NCBI RefSeq assembly: GCF_030815095.1
Contig: NZ_JAUSWF010000002.1
Span: forward strand, 1-64,000
DNA from: Aedoeadaptatus ivorii
GTDB lineage: Bacteria; Bacillota; Clostridia; Tissierellales; Peptoniphilaceae
DNA: 64,000 bases
Direction: 5' to 3'
Shown: piece by piece, positions 1 through 7,456 of the stretch
How positions within the stretch are numbered: the stretch's first letter is position 1
Layout: each line of letters opens with the position of its first letter
The notes under the pieces: model-generated
The model's input: the letters and a program-made list of their open reading frames with translations, nothing else
The model's database searches: none
What the model was told of the DNA's origin: nothing
Translations under genes and position numbers: made by a program

Positions 1-29
1 AATGGCTGTGGTGGCGTTGTGCGCTATTA

Positions 30-134
30 GAAACAAAGGGTACGTCGTGCGTTCCGGCAATGGCTTCGTTGCATACCCCTTGTAGGGAGAGAGATTCTTC
101 GACTCGGAACTAAAGTTCCTCGCTCAGAATGACA
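30..134 (+). repeat. Dispersed hairpin repeat, type 2
   Basis: The unit has a variable part (about 30-85, arms GGGTAC and TACCCC) followed by a hairpin core at 94-130. In the core the outer arms ATTCT and AGAAT enclose the inner arms GGAACT and AGTTCC. Related copies lie at 10012-10115 (inverted), 22540-22645, 22937-23042 and 23165-23268. No reading frame of note runs through it. Confidence 0.8.
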
Positions 135-164
135 AAGAGGGGGCGGTTCGCGAATCCCCACCGC

Positions 165-285
165 TGTCATCCTGAGCGGAGCGCAGCGAAGTCGGCCGCT
201 CCGTTAGCCAAATCAAAGATATGGACTGCGCGGCATCTGACCTACGACGAAATCGAAGATTTCTGTTAGGTCATGAAAAGATCTC
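165..285 (+). repeat. Type 1 repeat carrying an ~83-bp insert
   Basis: The type 1 core (TCATCCTGAGC...GAAGTCG) is split from its closing AGATC by an insert (about 195-277). The insert has two nested hairpins: AAATC/GATAT-like arms near 211-222, and TGACCTA (238-244) pairing with TAGGTCA (267-273) around GAAATC/GATTTC. An almost identical copy occurs at 22192-22312. Confidence 0.75.
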
Positions 286-332
286 AAGTTGACTATTGCG
301 GGTCGACTGCTTGCATGGTGTCGATTGCGTGT

Positions 333-446
333 CTTATCCCCCAAAAGAGAAGGTACGTCGCGCGGTCCGTCATCGGCCTCGTTGCGTATCTCTTGTAGGG
401 AAAGAGATCTTTCGACGCGGGGCTTCGCCCCTTGCTCAAGATGACA
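333..446 (+). repeat. Dispersed hairpin repeat, type 3
   Basis: The hairpin core at 407-442 has outer arms ATCTT and AAGAT and inner arms GGGGC and GCCCC around TTC. The upstream part resembles the 30-85 segment. It shares its layout with type 2 but has different, still complementary, stem sequences. Confidence 0.75.
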
Positions 447-470
447 ATGTGGTTGCGGTTTTCCGCACAC

Positions 471-498
471 AAAAAGAGCGAGGGGGTCCCTCGCTCTG
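471..498 (-). terminator. Terminator of the radical SAM gene
   Basis: On the minus strand an AGAGCGAGGG/CCCTCGCTCT hairpin is followed by TTTTTG. It lies 14 bases past the stop of the radical SAM gene. Confidence 0.8.
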
Positions 499-511
499 TA
501 TCCGCGCGGCA

Positions 512-1864
512 TCAGCGGGCGTGCACTTTTTCTTTTCGTTCGCGTAAGGTCTTTTCCCAAAGCTTGCCGGAGGTCTCGGCCCACATATCGGCGGTGTCGT
601 GGCATTTGGCGCAGAGGTCGTCGACGTTTTCGGGGTTAAGCAGATCGGTCGACTTGGCGCCGGAGGCGTGGACCATATCCGCCAAGCGGTCTTTGTTGTC
701 CAAGAGGGGACAGGGACGCAGCAGATTGTCGTTGAAGGGCTGTCCGTCTCGGTAGGCCCGAAAGAGGGGGTTGGTGAGGGCATCGAGCAGCGAAACTTCG
801 CGGATGTTGGCGTCGGAGTAGTGGATAAAGGCACAGGGCTCCACGTCGCCATTGGCGTTGATGTGCAGATAGTTGCGGCCGCCGGCGATACAACCGTGTA
901 CGTATTCGCTGTCGTTCCAGAAGTCAATGGTAAAGATCGGCTTTTCGTTGCGGAATTTGCGGATGGTGTGATAGATCTCTTCCCGCTGTTCGGGCGTCGC
1001 CATCAGTTCGGTGGGAGAGCCGACTCCGACGGGCATAAAGGTGAAGAACCAAGCGAAGAGGGCGCCCTTTTCGACCATAAAGTCGAAATATTCTTCGGAG
1101 GCGATGGCCTCGGTATTTTGCGAAGTATAGGCGCAGGATACGCCGAAGGGCAAATGGTGGGCCTTCAAAATATCCATCGCGCGCTCGATTTGGGCAAAGG
1201 TGCCGCTGCCGCGGCGGCCGTCGGTGGCGGCTTCAAAACCTTCCACGCTGATGGCGGGCACGAAGTTTTTGACCCGGAGCATCTCCTCGGCAAAGGCGTC
1301 GTCGATCAGGGTGCCGTTGGTAAAGGCGAGGAAAAAGCAGTCGTCGTGCTTTTCACAGAGCCGGATGACGTCGTCTTTGCGCACCAAGGGCTCGCCTCCC
1401 GAGAACAAGAACACGTGCATGCCCAGTTCTTTGCCCTGGCGGATGATGTCGTCGAGCTCCTCGAATCGCAAATTCAAGTGGTCGTCATACTGCGCCGCCC
1501 AGCAGCCATCGCAGGCCAGGTTGCAGGCGGTGGTGGGGTCGATGAGCATTGTCCAGGGAATATTGCAGTCGTATTTTTTCTCGAGGGCGTCTTTTTTCGG
1601 CGCCCAGTCCACGAATCCGTTGATGACGAAGTTTTGGAAAAAGGCGTCGATGACGCCGGGGTCGATGTCTTCGAACACGTGGTCCATAAGTATATGCCAA
1701 TTGTTGTTCGGGTCCTTGACCATGGGACGCAGGAACTGAAATTGGGAGTAACCCGCGAGTTTGGGATAGAATTTCTCTAAGAAATCGTATGCCTTTTCTA
1801 TATTGTCGGCGGGATCTTCTTGCACAAATTGAATCAGTTTTTTGACCGTAAAATTTTTTAACAT
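512..1864 (-). CDS. Radical SAM/SPASM-type protein
   Basis: This 450-residue protein is a radical SAM enzyme of unknown substrate. The cluster-binding motif CNLACDGC (C-x3-C-x2-C, around residue 118-125) is followed by FSGGEPL. The C-terminal third carries further cysteines (GDVEPC, RPCPLL and LCAKCHD) typical of a SPASM-like auxiliary-cluster domain. About 110 residues precede the radical SAM core. The ATG at 1864 is chosen because GGGAGG sits just upstream; an open frame runs further 5' but crosses the intergenic gap and the TetR gene. It lies downstream of, and in the same direction as, the TetR regulator, which may control it. Peptide modification or another SPASM-type reaction is possible; no precursor peptide gene was recognised beside it. 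Confidence 0.85.
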   Translation of the reverse strand: MLKNFTVKKLIQFVQEDPADNIEKAYDFLEKFYPKLAGYSQFQFLRPMVKDPNNNWHILMDHVFEDIDPGVIDAFFQNFVINGFVDWAPKKDALEKKYDCNIPWTMLIDPTTACNLACDGCWAAQYDDHLNLRFEELDDIIRQGKELGMHVFLFSGGEPLVRKDDVIRLCEKHDDCFFLAFTNGTLIDDAFAEEMLRVKNFVPAISVEGFEAATDGRRGSGTFAQIERAMDILKAHHLPFGVSCAYTSQNTEAIASEEYFDFMVEKGALFAWFFTFMPVGVGSPTELMATPEQREEIYHTIRKFRNEKPIFTIDFWNDSEYVHGCIAGGRNYLHINANGDVEPCAFIHYSDANIREVSLLDALTNPLFRAYRDGQPFNDNLLRPCPLLDNKDRLADMVHASGAKSTDLLNPENVDDLCAKCHDTADMWAETSGKLWEKTLRERKEKVHAR

Positions 1865-1959
1865 AAGAACCTCCCTTGTAGCTATATCATAGTCTCCACC
1901 GGGTCGGATTGATATAGACAAATGAAGCGTTCTGTCTGAAAATCGCGTTTTTTGTAGAT

Positions 1960-2502
1960 TTACGAAGATTTTGCCATGGAATCGAGGGTATGAGAAAGGC
2001 TTTCTTTGAGCAAAAAGCGAATCTGATCCCGATACACCTGAAAATTCTCGTCCATATTGCGCTGTACCCAGTAGAGATAGATGCCGGTAAAGCTGTAGGT
2101 AAAAAAGTCGACGAGGAGTTCGGCGGCGTCCGGATCGACGGGGCGCCGCGGCGCATCCGCTTCGATGCGCTTGCGAATAAAAGGCCGCATATGGCCCATG
2201 ATATAGTCGCCGATCCATTTGGGGTTGACGGAGTGGTAGATGTTTAAGATGATTTTTTTCTGCTTCAACGACTCCTCGAAGATCTTGAGCAGAAGATCGT
2301 CACCGCCCGCGAACAAAGGCGAAATGTCTTCGTCCAGGGTGTATCGCAAGAGGTCGTAAATGTCTTCGAAGTGGTAGTAAAAGGTCTGCCGGTTGACCCC
2401 CGCCTGATCGGAGATTTCTTTGACGGTGATCTCGTCGAGACTGCGGGTCTTTAGGCAATCGACCAATGCCTCCGCCAATGCGTTTTTCGTATCGTGGGCC
2501 AC
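1960..2502 (-). CDS. TetR/AcrR family transcriptional regulator
   Basis: This 180-residue repressor-type protein has an N-terminal TetR helix-turn-helix at about residues 24-45, reading VKEISDQAGVNRQTFYYHF. The C-terminal domain contains the aromatic-rich segment FFTYSFTGIYLYW that is common in DhaS-like TetR proteins. The start is GTG at 2502 with AAAGGAGGG upstream. It precedes the radical SAM gene by 95 bp on the same strand, so co-transcription or autoregulation is plausible. The ligand is unknown. Confidence 0.88.
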   Translation of the reverse strand: MAHDTKNALAEALVDCLKTRSLDEITVKEISDQAGVNRQTFYYHFEDIYDLLRYTLDEDISPLFAGGDDLLLKIFEESLKQKKIILNIYHSVNPKWIGDYIMGHMRPFIRKRIEADAPRRPVDPDAAELLVDFFTYSFTGIYLYWVQRNMDENFQVYRDQIRFLLKESLSHTLDSMAKSS

Positions 2503-2594
2503 GGTGTCCCTCCTTTCTGCGGTTTTTTCGCCGTTACTATATCTTTACCCAATCGCAGCATGAAAATTTGTCGCAAAGAAAAGCGGAAATACGG

Positions 2595-2621
2595 TTGACA
2601 GCGTACGGATCTATGTAGTAT
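2595..2621 (+). promoter_or_regulatory. Promoter of the T-box/metY leader
   Basis: TTGACA (2595-2600) and TAGTAT (2616-2621) are separated by 15 bp, slightly short of optimum. They lie just before the T-box leader. Confidence 0.55.
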
Positions 2622-2634
2622 CCTTTCTAACAAC

Positions 2635-2890
2635 AGCAAACCACAGAAAAGAAGAGTACCCTTCCGAGATGCGTACAGAGAGCTTTGTTTGGTGAGAAAA
2701 GCGGATTCGACGGAGGCGAAGATGGTCTTTTGTCCGGGAGACTTCGATACTAGGGGTCTACGGGGGCGCCCGTTACAGCGCTAGGGTATGATGGTACCTG
2801 AAGAGGCTTTTGCCGCGAGGCATAGGCGAAATAAGGTGGTAACACGGAGTAAAACTCTCGTCCTTTGGGACGGGAGTTTTTTTGTTGGCA
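2635..2890 (+). promoter_or_regulatory. T-box leader, probably tRNA-Met responsive
   Basis: The canonical T-box segment AAGGTGGTAACACGG lies at 2833-2847, directly before a terminator. Upstream, AGAGAGC...GGTGAGA near 2670-2697 matches the conserved Stem I features. A likely specifier is ATG at 2722-2724, in the context GCGAAGATGGTC. GAT in another register is the alternative, but the downstream methionine genes favour ATG. Uncharged tRNA-Met would stabilise the antiterminator and switch on metY-metA. Confidence 0.88.
2852..2884 (+). terminator. T-box regulated terminator
   Basis: An AAACTC(T)CGTCC / GGACGGGAGTTT hairpin followed by a T run ends just before the metY ribosome binding site. 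It is the OFF structure of the T-box. Confidence 0.85.
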
Positions 2891-2905
2891 AAAGGAGGAT
2901 TTACA

Positions 2906-4186
2906 ATGACGGATTTGAATCGCATCGACATCGAGAGCTTGTGTGTGCAGGGCGGCTATCAGCCGAAGAGCGGCGCGCTCAGAACGCTTCCGATCGCGCA
3001 GGGCACTACCTACAAATACGACGACGCCGACGAAGTGGCGGAGCTGTTCGACTTAAAGCGCGAAGGGCATTTGTATACGCGCATCTCCAACCCCACCACG
3101 GCGGCATTTGAAGAAAAGATCGCCCAACTGGAAGGCGGCATCGGCGCCGTCGCCACGGCATCGGGACAGGCGGCGAATTTGATGGCGGTCCTCACCATCA
3201 CCAAGGCCGGCGAAAATGTCGTCGCCATGAACAATATTTACGGCGGCACCTATACGTTGTTGGGTTCCACCCTAGAAAAATTCGGCATCGAATGCCGCTT
3301 TGTGGCCCTAAACGATTTCGAAGCGCTCGATGCCGCCATCGACGAGAACACCAAGCTCGTATTCGGCGAAACCGTAGGCAACCCCGGCGTCGCGGTGTTG
3401 GATATCGAAGGGGCGGCGGAAATCGCCCACGCCCACGACATTCCCCTCGTGGTCGACAACACCTTTGCCACGCCGTATCTGTGCCGGCCCTTCCGATTTG
3501 GCGCCGACATCGTCACCCATTCCGCGAGCAAATATATCGACGGTCATTCCTTCTGCATGGGCGGGGTCGTCATCGACGGCGGCCGCTTCGACTGGACCGG
3601 CGGCAAATTCCCCTGCCTGACCGAAGCGGACCCGAACTACCACGGCCTCAGCTATACCGAGACCTTCGGCGATGCCGCTTATATCACCAAGGCGCGGGCG
3701 GTGTTTCTGAGGGATTTGGGCGCATCGCTCAGCCCCCTGCACGCCGCGAGCTTTCACAAAAGCCTAGAAACGCTGGCGCTGCGTATGGAACGCCACAGCG
3801 CCAACGCCCTCGAGATCGCGAAATATCTGGCGAATCACCCCAAGGTGGAATGGGTGCACTACCCCCATCTGCCCGATTCCGAAAGCTATGCGCTCGCCCA
3901 AAAGTACCTGCCCGACGGCGGAAGCGGCGTGATCTCCTTCGGCGTAAAGGGCGGTTTGGAAGAGACCAAGGCGTGGATCAACGGCCTCGAGATGGTGAGC
4001 CTGGTGGTGCACGTGGCAGATACGAGAAGCCATGCCCTTCACCCAGCGAGCATGACCCATCGCCAGCTCAGCGACGAAGCCCTAAAGGCGGCGGGGATCT
4101 CGCCCAATATGGTGCGACTCTCCGTGGGAATCGAAAAAGTAGACGACATCATTCGCGATTTGGACGCATCGTTTTCGAAGCTATAA
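2906..4186 (+). CDS. metY: O-acetylhomoserine sulfhydrylase (MetY)
   Basis: This 426-residue PLP enzyme of the Cys/Met metabolism family makes homocysteine from O-acetylhomoserine and sulfide. Family hallmarks are YTRISNPT near residue 55, TASGQAANL, VVDNTFATPYLC and the PLP lysine in HSASKYIDGH near residue 206. The length is that of MetY (about 430 residues) rather than the shorter MetB/MetC. ATG 2906 follows AAAGGAGG; an upstream in-frame ATG overlaps the terminator and is not used. It forms a T-box-controlled operon with metA, 23 bp downstream. Confidence 0.93.
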   Translation: MTDLNRIDIESLCVQGGYQPKSGALRTLPIAQGTTYKYDDADEVAELFDLKREGHLYTRISNPTTAAFEEKIAQLEGGIGAVATASGQAANLMAVLTITKAGENVVAMNNIYGGTYTLLGSTLEKFGIECRFVALNDFEALDAAIDENTKLVFGETVGNPGVAVLDIEGAAEIAHAHDIPLVVDNTFATPYLCRPFRFGADIVTHSASKYIDGHSFCMGGVVIDGGRFDWTGGKFPCLTEADPNYHGLSYTETFGDAAYITKARAVFLRDLGASLSPLHAASFHKSLETLALRMERHSANALEIAKYLANHPKVEWVHYPHLPDSESYALAQKYLPDGGSGVISFGVKGGLEETKAWINGLEMVSLVVHVADTRSHALHPASMTHRQLSDEALKAAGISPNMVRLSVGIEKVDDIIRDLDASFSKL

Positions 4187-4209
4187 CAAGACGAAATCAG
4201 GAGGGAAGG

Positions 4210-5070
4210 ATGACGGCGTTGTTTGGTACAAAGGAAGGGAAACAGAATATAGACACACGAAAGAGCGCGCGGCATAACGCGCCGCTTCGCATCGCGCTGG
4301 TCAATCTGATGCCCGACAAACGCGCGACCGAAATGCAGTTTCGCGCCCTGCTTTCGCGGAGCGGGGCCGAAATCGACTGTATCCGCATGGCGAGCTATAC
4401 GAGCAAGCGCGGCAGAGATATGGACTGCGTGCGGCGGTACAAAACCTACGACGAGATCCAAGGCGAGCACTACGACGCCATGATCTTTACCGGCGCGCCG
4501 GTGGAATGCATCGACTACGCGGATATCGTCTACTGGGAGGAACTGACCCGGCTTTTCGACTACGCCGAGAGGCGCGTCGAGAGCACCATGTTTATCTGCT
4601 GGGCGGCGCAGGCGGCCCTCCACTACTTTTACGGCATCGGCCATCGAACCGCGTCGCACAAAATCTTCGGCGTATACGACTACCCGCGGCGCGAGGAAAA
4701 TGCCCTATTTGCGGGCTTCGACGACCGCTACTATATTCCCCATTCCCGCCACACCTATGTGCGAAGTGGGGATGTGGCAGTGGATTCCATCGACATCCTG
4801 GCGGCGAGAGAAGAGACCGGCATCAGCCTCGCGGCAGATGGTAACCGCGGCTTTCTCTTCAACTTCGGCCACTGGGAATACGACCGCAACACCCTCCACC
4901 GGGAATACCTGCGCGATCTGTCCCGCCAAAAACCCATACGTCCGCCCGAAAACTACTACCGCGGCGACGATCCGGCGGCGGAAATCTGCGTGCGCTGGCG
5001 GGCATCGGCGACGCTGTTTTTCGAAAACTGGGCGCATCTCGCCCGCCAAAAGGCAAGAGCGGTGCAGTAA
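4210..5070 (+). CDS. metAA: Homoserine O-acetyltransferase, MetA type
   Basis: This 286-residue MetA-family acyltransferase activates homoserine for MetY. The nucleophile cysteine is in FICWAAQAA and the catalytic His/Glu region is near HSRHTYV. In the segment MIFTGAPVE the last residue is Glu, where succinyl-CoA-using MetA such as the E. coli enzyme has Gly. Glu there is known to favour acetyl-CoA, which matches the acetylhomoserine-using MetY next door. GGAGGGAAGG precedes the ATG. It is slightly shorter than the usual 300 or so residues at the C-terminus. Confidence 0.92.
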   Translation: MTALFGTKEGKQNIDTRKSARHNAPLRIALVNLMPDKRATEMQFRALLSRSGAEIDCIRMASYTSKRGRDMDCVRRYKTYDEIQGEHYDAMIFTGAPVECIDYADIVYWEELTRLFDYAERRVESTMFICWAAQAALHYFYGIGHRTASHKIFGVYDYPRREENALFAGFDDRYYIPHSRHTYVRSGDVAVDSIDILAAREETGISLAADGNRGFLFNFGHWEYDRNTLHREYLRDLSRQKPIRPPENYYRGDDPAAEICVRWRASATLFFENWAHLARQKARAVQ

Positions 5071-5080
5071 GACGAAAAAA

Positions 5081-5112
5081 ACATCTCCTGTCAACACGGG
5101 AGATGTTTTTGA
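5081..5112. terminator. Bidirectional terminator between metA and mgtE
   Basis: ACATCTCC(TG) and (CGG)GAGATGT arms are flanked by an A run on the left and a T run on the right. The hairpin serves metA on + and could serve the convergent mgtE on -. Confidence 0.8.
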
Positions 5113-5121
5113 TTGCGCAGA

Positions 5122-5877
5122 TTATAGATACGGAATCACCGCCGTCGCCAGGCCGAAATAGACGATCAGTGCAAAGGCGTCGCAGAGGGTGGTGATAAAG
5201 GGGCCCGATGCCACCGCGGGATCGATCCCGATTTTGTCGAAGAGCGTGGGGATAATATAGCCGATGGCGGCAGAAATCGTAAGCGTCAACAGGATCGACG
5301 TGCCCACCACCGCGGCGAGCAGCAGATTGCCTTCCACCACCAGCACCACGATCCCGATGGCGAGAAAAGCCGCCATCCCGATAAAAAAGCCCGAAGCGAG
5401 TTCGCGGAGAATGCTCTTTATAAAGCTCTGGTTGCGGTCTTGGTGAAACGCCAAGCGGCGAATGGCGAGGGCGAGGGATTGGGTGCCCACATTGCCGGCG
5501 CTGTCCAAAATAATCGGCATAAAAATCGCGAGCGCCACTACTTCCTCGATCGTGTCTTCAAAGAACGAAATCAGATTGGCGGAGATTAGGCCCAAAAAAA
5601 TCAAAGTCACGATCCAGGGCACCCGCGCCTTTACCGCTTCGAACACGGAATCCGCGGGGGAAGGCCGGCTATCTGTGTCTTCTACCAGCGTAAACAACCG
5701 CGTGAGCTCGTCGCCGTCCAAGCAGGCGGTAAGGCGGGTTTTGTTGACGGGGTAGAGGGATTGGAACAGCCGCTTTTGTTCGTCCGTTCGCAGGGAAAAA
5801 AACATATCCCGGAACTTTTCGTACTCTTCGTATTTTAAGAACCGATACATCAGGTCGAATTTCTTTTCGGTGGTCAT
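5122..5877 (-). CDS. MgtE-like Mg2+ transporter without CBS domains
   Basis: This 251-residue membrane protein carries the MgtE channel domain: MPIILDSAGNVGTQS in the middle and GPFITTLCDAFALIVYF near the C-terminus, with about five hydrophobic segments. A cytosolic N-terminus of about 85 residues replaces the usual N-domain plus CBS pair; standard MgtE is about 450 residues. The start at 5877 has AAAGGAGATAG upstream. An M-box riboswitch heads the transcript, so Mg2+ (or another divalent metal) import is the likely role. Without CBS domains, Mg2+ gating would differ from standard MgtE. Confidence 0.88.
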   Translation of the reverse strand: MTTEKKFDLMYRFLKYEEYEKFRDMFFSLRTDEQKRLFQSLYPVNKTRLTACLDGDELTRLFTLVEDTDSRPSPADSVFEAVKARVPWIVTLIFLGLISANLISFFEDTIEEVVALAIFMPIILDSAGNVGTQSLALAIRRLAFHQDRNQSFIKSILRELASGFFIGMAAFLAIGIVVLVVEGNLLLAAVVGTSILLTLTISAAIGYIIPTLFDKIGIDPAVASGPFITTLCDAFALIVYFGLATAVIPYL

Positions 5878-5994
5878 ATTTCTATCTCCTTTCGGTCGTG
5901 CGTTATTCGCGCTTCCAGTAGCGTCTCTCTCGGGGAAGAGGGTCTGACATAGTATGCTCCTTTCTGTGGGAGGACGATACAGAAACCCCGGAAG

Positions 5995-6025
5995 ATAGAA
6001 AACCCCCACTGCGCAAGTGGGGGCA
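5995..6025 (-). terminator. M-box expression-platform terminator
   Basis: On the minus strand ATGCCCCCACT/AGTGGGGG is followed by TTTT, between the M-box and the mgtE start. Confidence 0.8.
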
Positions 6026-6035
6026 TAACCGATAC

Positions 6036-6186
6036 TTTCTATTGAGTTTCAGCACTTTACAACGTAACGTGAGGTAGCTGCATTATGTCTTTCCTTGGCG
6101 AAAAGACCTGTTCGACCCGTTGGCGTCTCTCGACATTTCCGGGCAGCAGCGTGTATTTGTAAAGGAGCCTCCCTTAATAACTGTAT
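6036..6186 (-). promoter_or_regulatory. M-box (ykoK) Mg2+ riboswitch
   Basis: Read on the minus strand, the conserved blocks occur in order: AGGCTCCT, GCTGCTGCCCGGAAATGTC, AGACGCCAACGGGTC, AATGCAGCT, and AGTGCTGAAACTC. These match the M-box consensus closely. High Mg2+ would favour the adjacent terminator and shut off the MgtE-like gene. Confidence 0.93.
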
Positions 6187-6207
6187 GATATTCATTTTTA
6201 CTACGTC

Positions 6208-6236
6208 ATCATATCATGGATTCCGAATCGGGGCAA
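6208..6236 (-). promoter_or_regulatory. Promoter of the M-box/mgtE transcript
   Basis: On the minus strand TTGCCC (6236-6231) and TATGAT (6213-6208) are separated by 17 bp. The start would fall just upstream of the M-box. Confidence 0.7.
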
Positions 6237-6283
6237 GGTGTGAAAATTTACATGGGGATCACGCAAATTTTAACCACCCCGTA

Positions 6284-6312
6284 TTGTTTTTTTTTCCTCG
6301 GAAGCGTATAAT
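6284..6312 (+). promoter_or_regulatory. Promoter of serC operon
   Basis: TTGTTT (6284-6289), a 17-bp spacer and TATAAT (6307-6312) lie 55 bp before serC. Confidence 0.7.
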
Positions 6313-6367
6313 GGGGAACAATATATTTTAGCACGGTAATGTGTGAATTGATCCAGGAGGGATTGCT

Positions 6368-7456
6368 ATGGCGAGAAAACGAAACTTCTCAGCGGGTCCG
6401 GCGACTCTGCCCGAGGCGGTATTGAACAGAGCCGCGGCGGAGATGACGAATTTCAAGGACAGCGGTATGTCTGTGATGGAGCTGAGCCACCGCAGCGCGC
6501 TGTACGAGTCTATCCACGACGAAGTAAAAAGTCGGCTCTCTCGTTTGCTCTCACTTCCGGCGGATCGGGAGGTTCTCCTCCTACAAGGCGGGGCATCTTT
6601 ACAGTTTGCCATGGTTCCCATGAATCTATTAGAACCGGAGGATAGGGCGTCCTATCTGATCACCGGATCTTGGGCAAAGAAGGCCTATAAGGAAGCGCAG
6701 TTTTTCGGCCATCCCGAGATCCTCGCCTCGACGGAAGCGGAGGGATTTCGACGGATTCCGTCCTTTTCGGTAGAGGACGTGCCGAAGGCCGCCCGCTATC
6801 TCTATTTATGTACCAACAACACCATCTACGGCACCCGCATTGCCCCGGAAACGATCCCCGAGGTGGGGGTGCCCTTGGTGGCGGATATGTCGTCGAACAT
6901 TTTGTCGGAACCTTACGATATGCGCCACTTCGACCTCGTCTTTGCCGGGGCCCAAAAAAATCTGGGGCCTGCAGGGCTTACGGTGGTCATTCTTAAAAAG
7001 GGGCTGCTCCGCAAAGCGTCGGGGGCCCTGCCCGCTATACTGGACTACCGCACCCATATGGAGAAGGGGTCTTTGTATAACACGCCCCCGACCTACGCCA
7101 TCTATATCTGCAATCTGGTTTTGGCGTGGATCGAGGAGATGGGCGGATTGGATGCCGTGGCGGAACGAAATCGGGACAAAGTGCAGATGCTCTACGATTG
7201 CATCGACGAGAGCGATCTGTTTTTTAACGACCGCGCCCGAGAAGATCGCTCCCGCACCAATGTGGTCTTTACCACAGGGGACGCAGACATCGACCGCGCC
7301 TTTGTGGATGGGGCGGCGGAGCGGGGGCTTATAAACCTCAAGGGGCATCGAAGCGTCGGCGGTATGCGGGCGAGTTTGTATAACGCCATGGAACCGGAAG
7401 GGGTGGCGGAATTGGTGACTTACATGAAGGAATTTGAGGTGCGAAATGGACGCTGA
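6368..7456 (+). CDS. serC: Phosphoserine aminotransferase SerC
   Basis: This 362-residue class V aminotransferase converts 3-phosphohydroxypyruvate and glutamate to phosphoserine. It begins with the typical NFSAGPATLPE, has LLLQGGASLQFAMVP and the PLP lysine in FAGAQKNLGPAG, and ends with the SerC-type SVGGMRASLYNA. AGGAGG precedes the ATG. It is the first gene of serC-serA-DUF1015, a clustering seen in other Firmicutes and Thermotogae. Confidence 0.95.
   Translation: MARKRNFSAGPATLPEAVLNRAAAEMTNFKDSGMSVMELSHRSALYESIHDEVKSRLSRLLSLPADREVLLLQGGASLQFAMVPMNLLEPEDRASYLITGSWAKKAYKEAQFFGHPEILASTEAEGFRRIPSFSVEDVPKAARYLYLCTNNTIYGTRIAPETIPEVGVPLVADMSSNILSEPYDMRHFDLVFAGAQKNLGPAGLTVVILKKGLLRKASGALPAILDYRTHMEKGSLYNTPPTYAIYICNLVLAWIEEMGGLDAVAERNRDKVQMLYDCIDESDLFFNDRAREDRSRTNVVFTTGDADIDRAFVDGAAERGLINLKGHRSVGGMRASLYNAMEPEGVAELVTYMKEFEVRNGR

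Noticed and set aside
599..1780. 393-codon open frame opposite the radical SAM gene
   Set aside because: It is a high-GC shadow frame; the minus-strand frame has clear motifs and start signals.
3292..4209. N-terminal extension of metA through metY
   Set aside because: The long frame has Arg-rich shadow sequence; ATG 4210 has a ribosome site and a MetA-like N-terminus.
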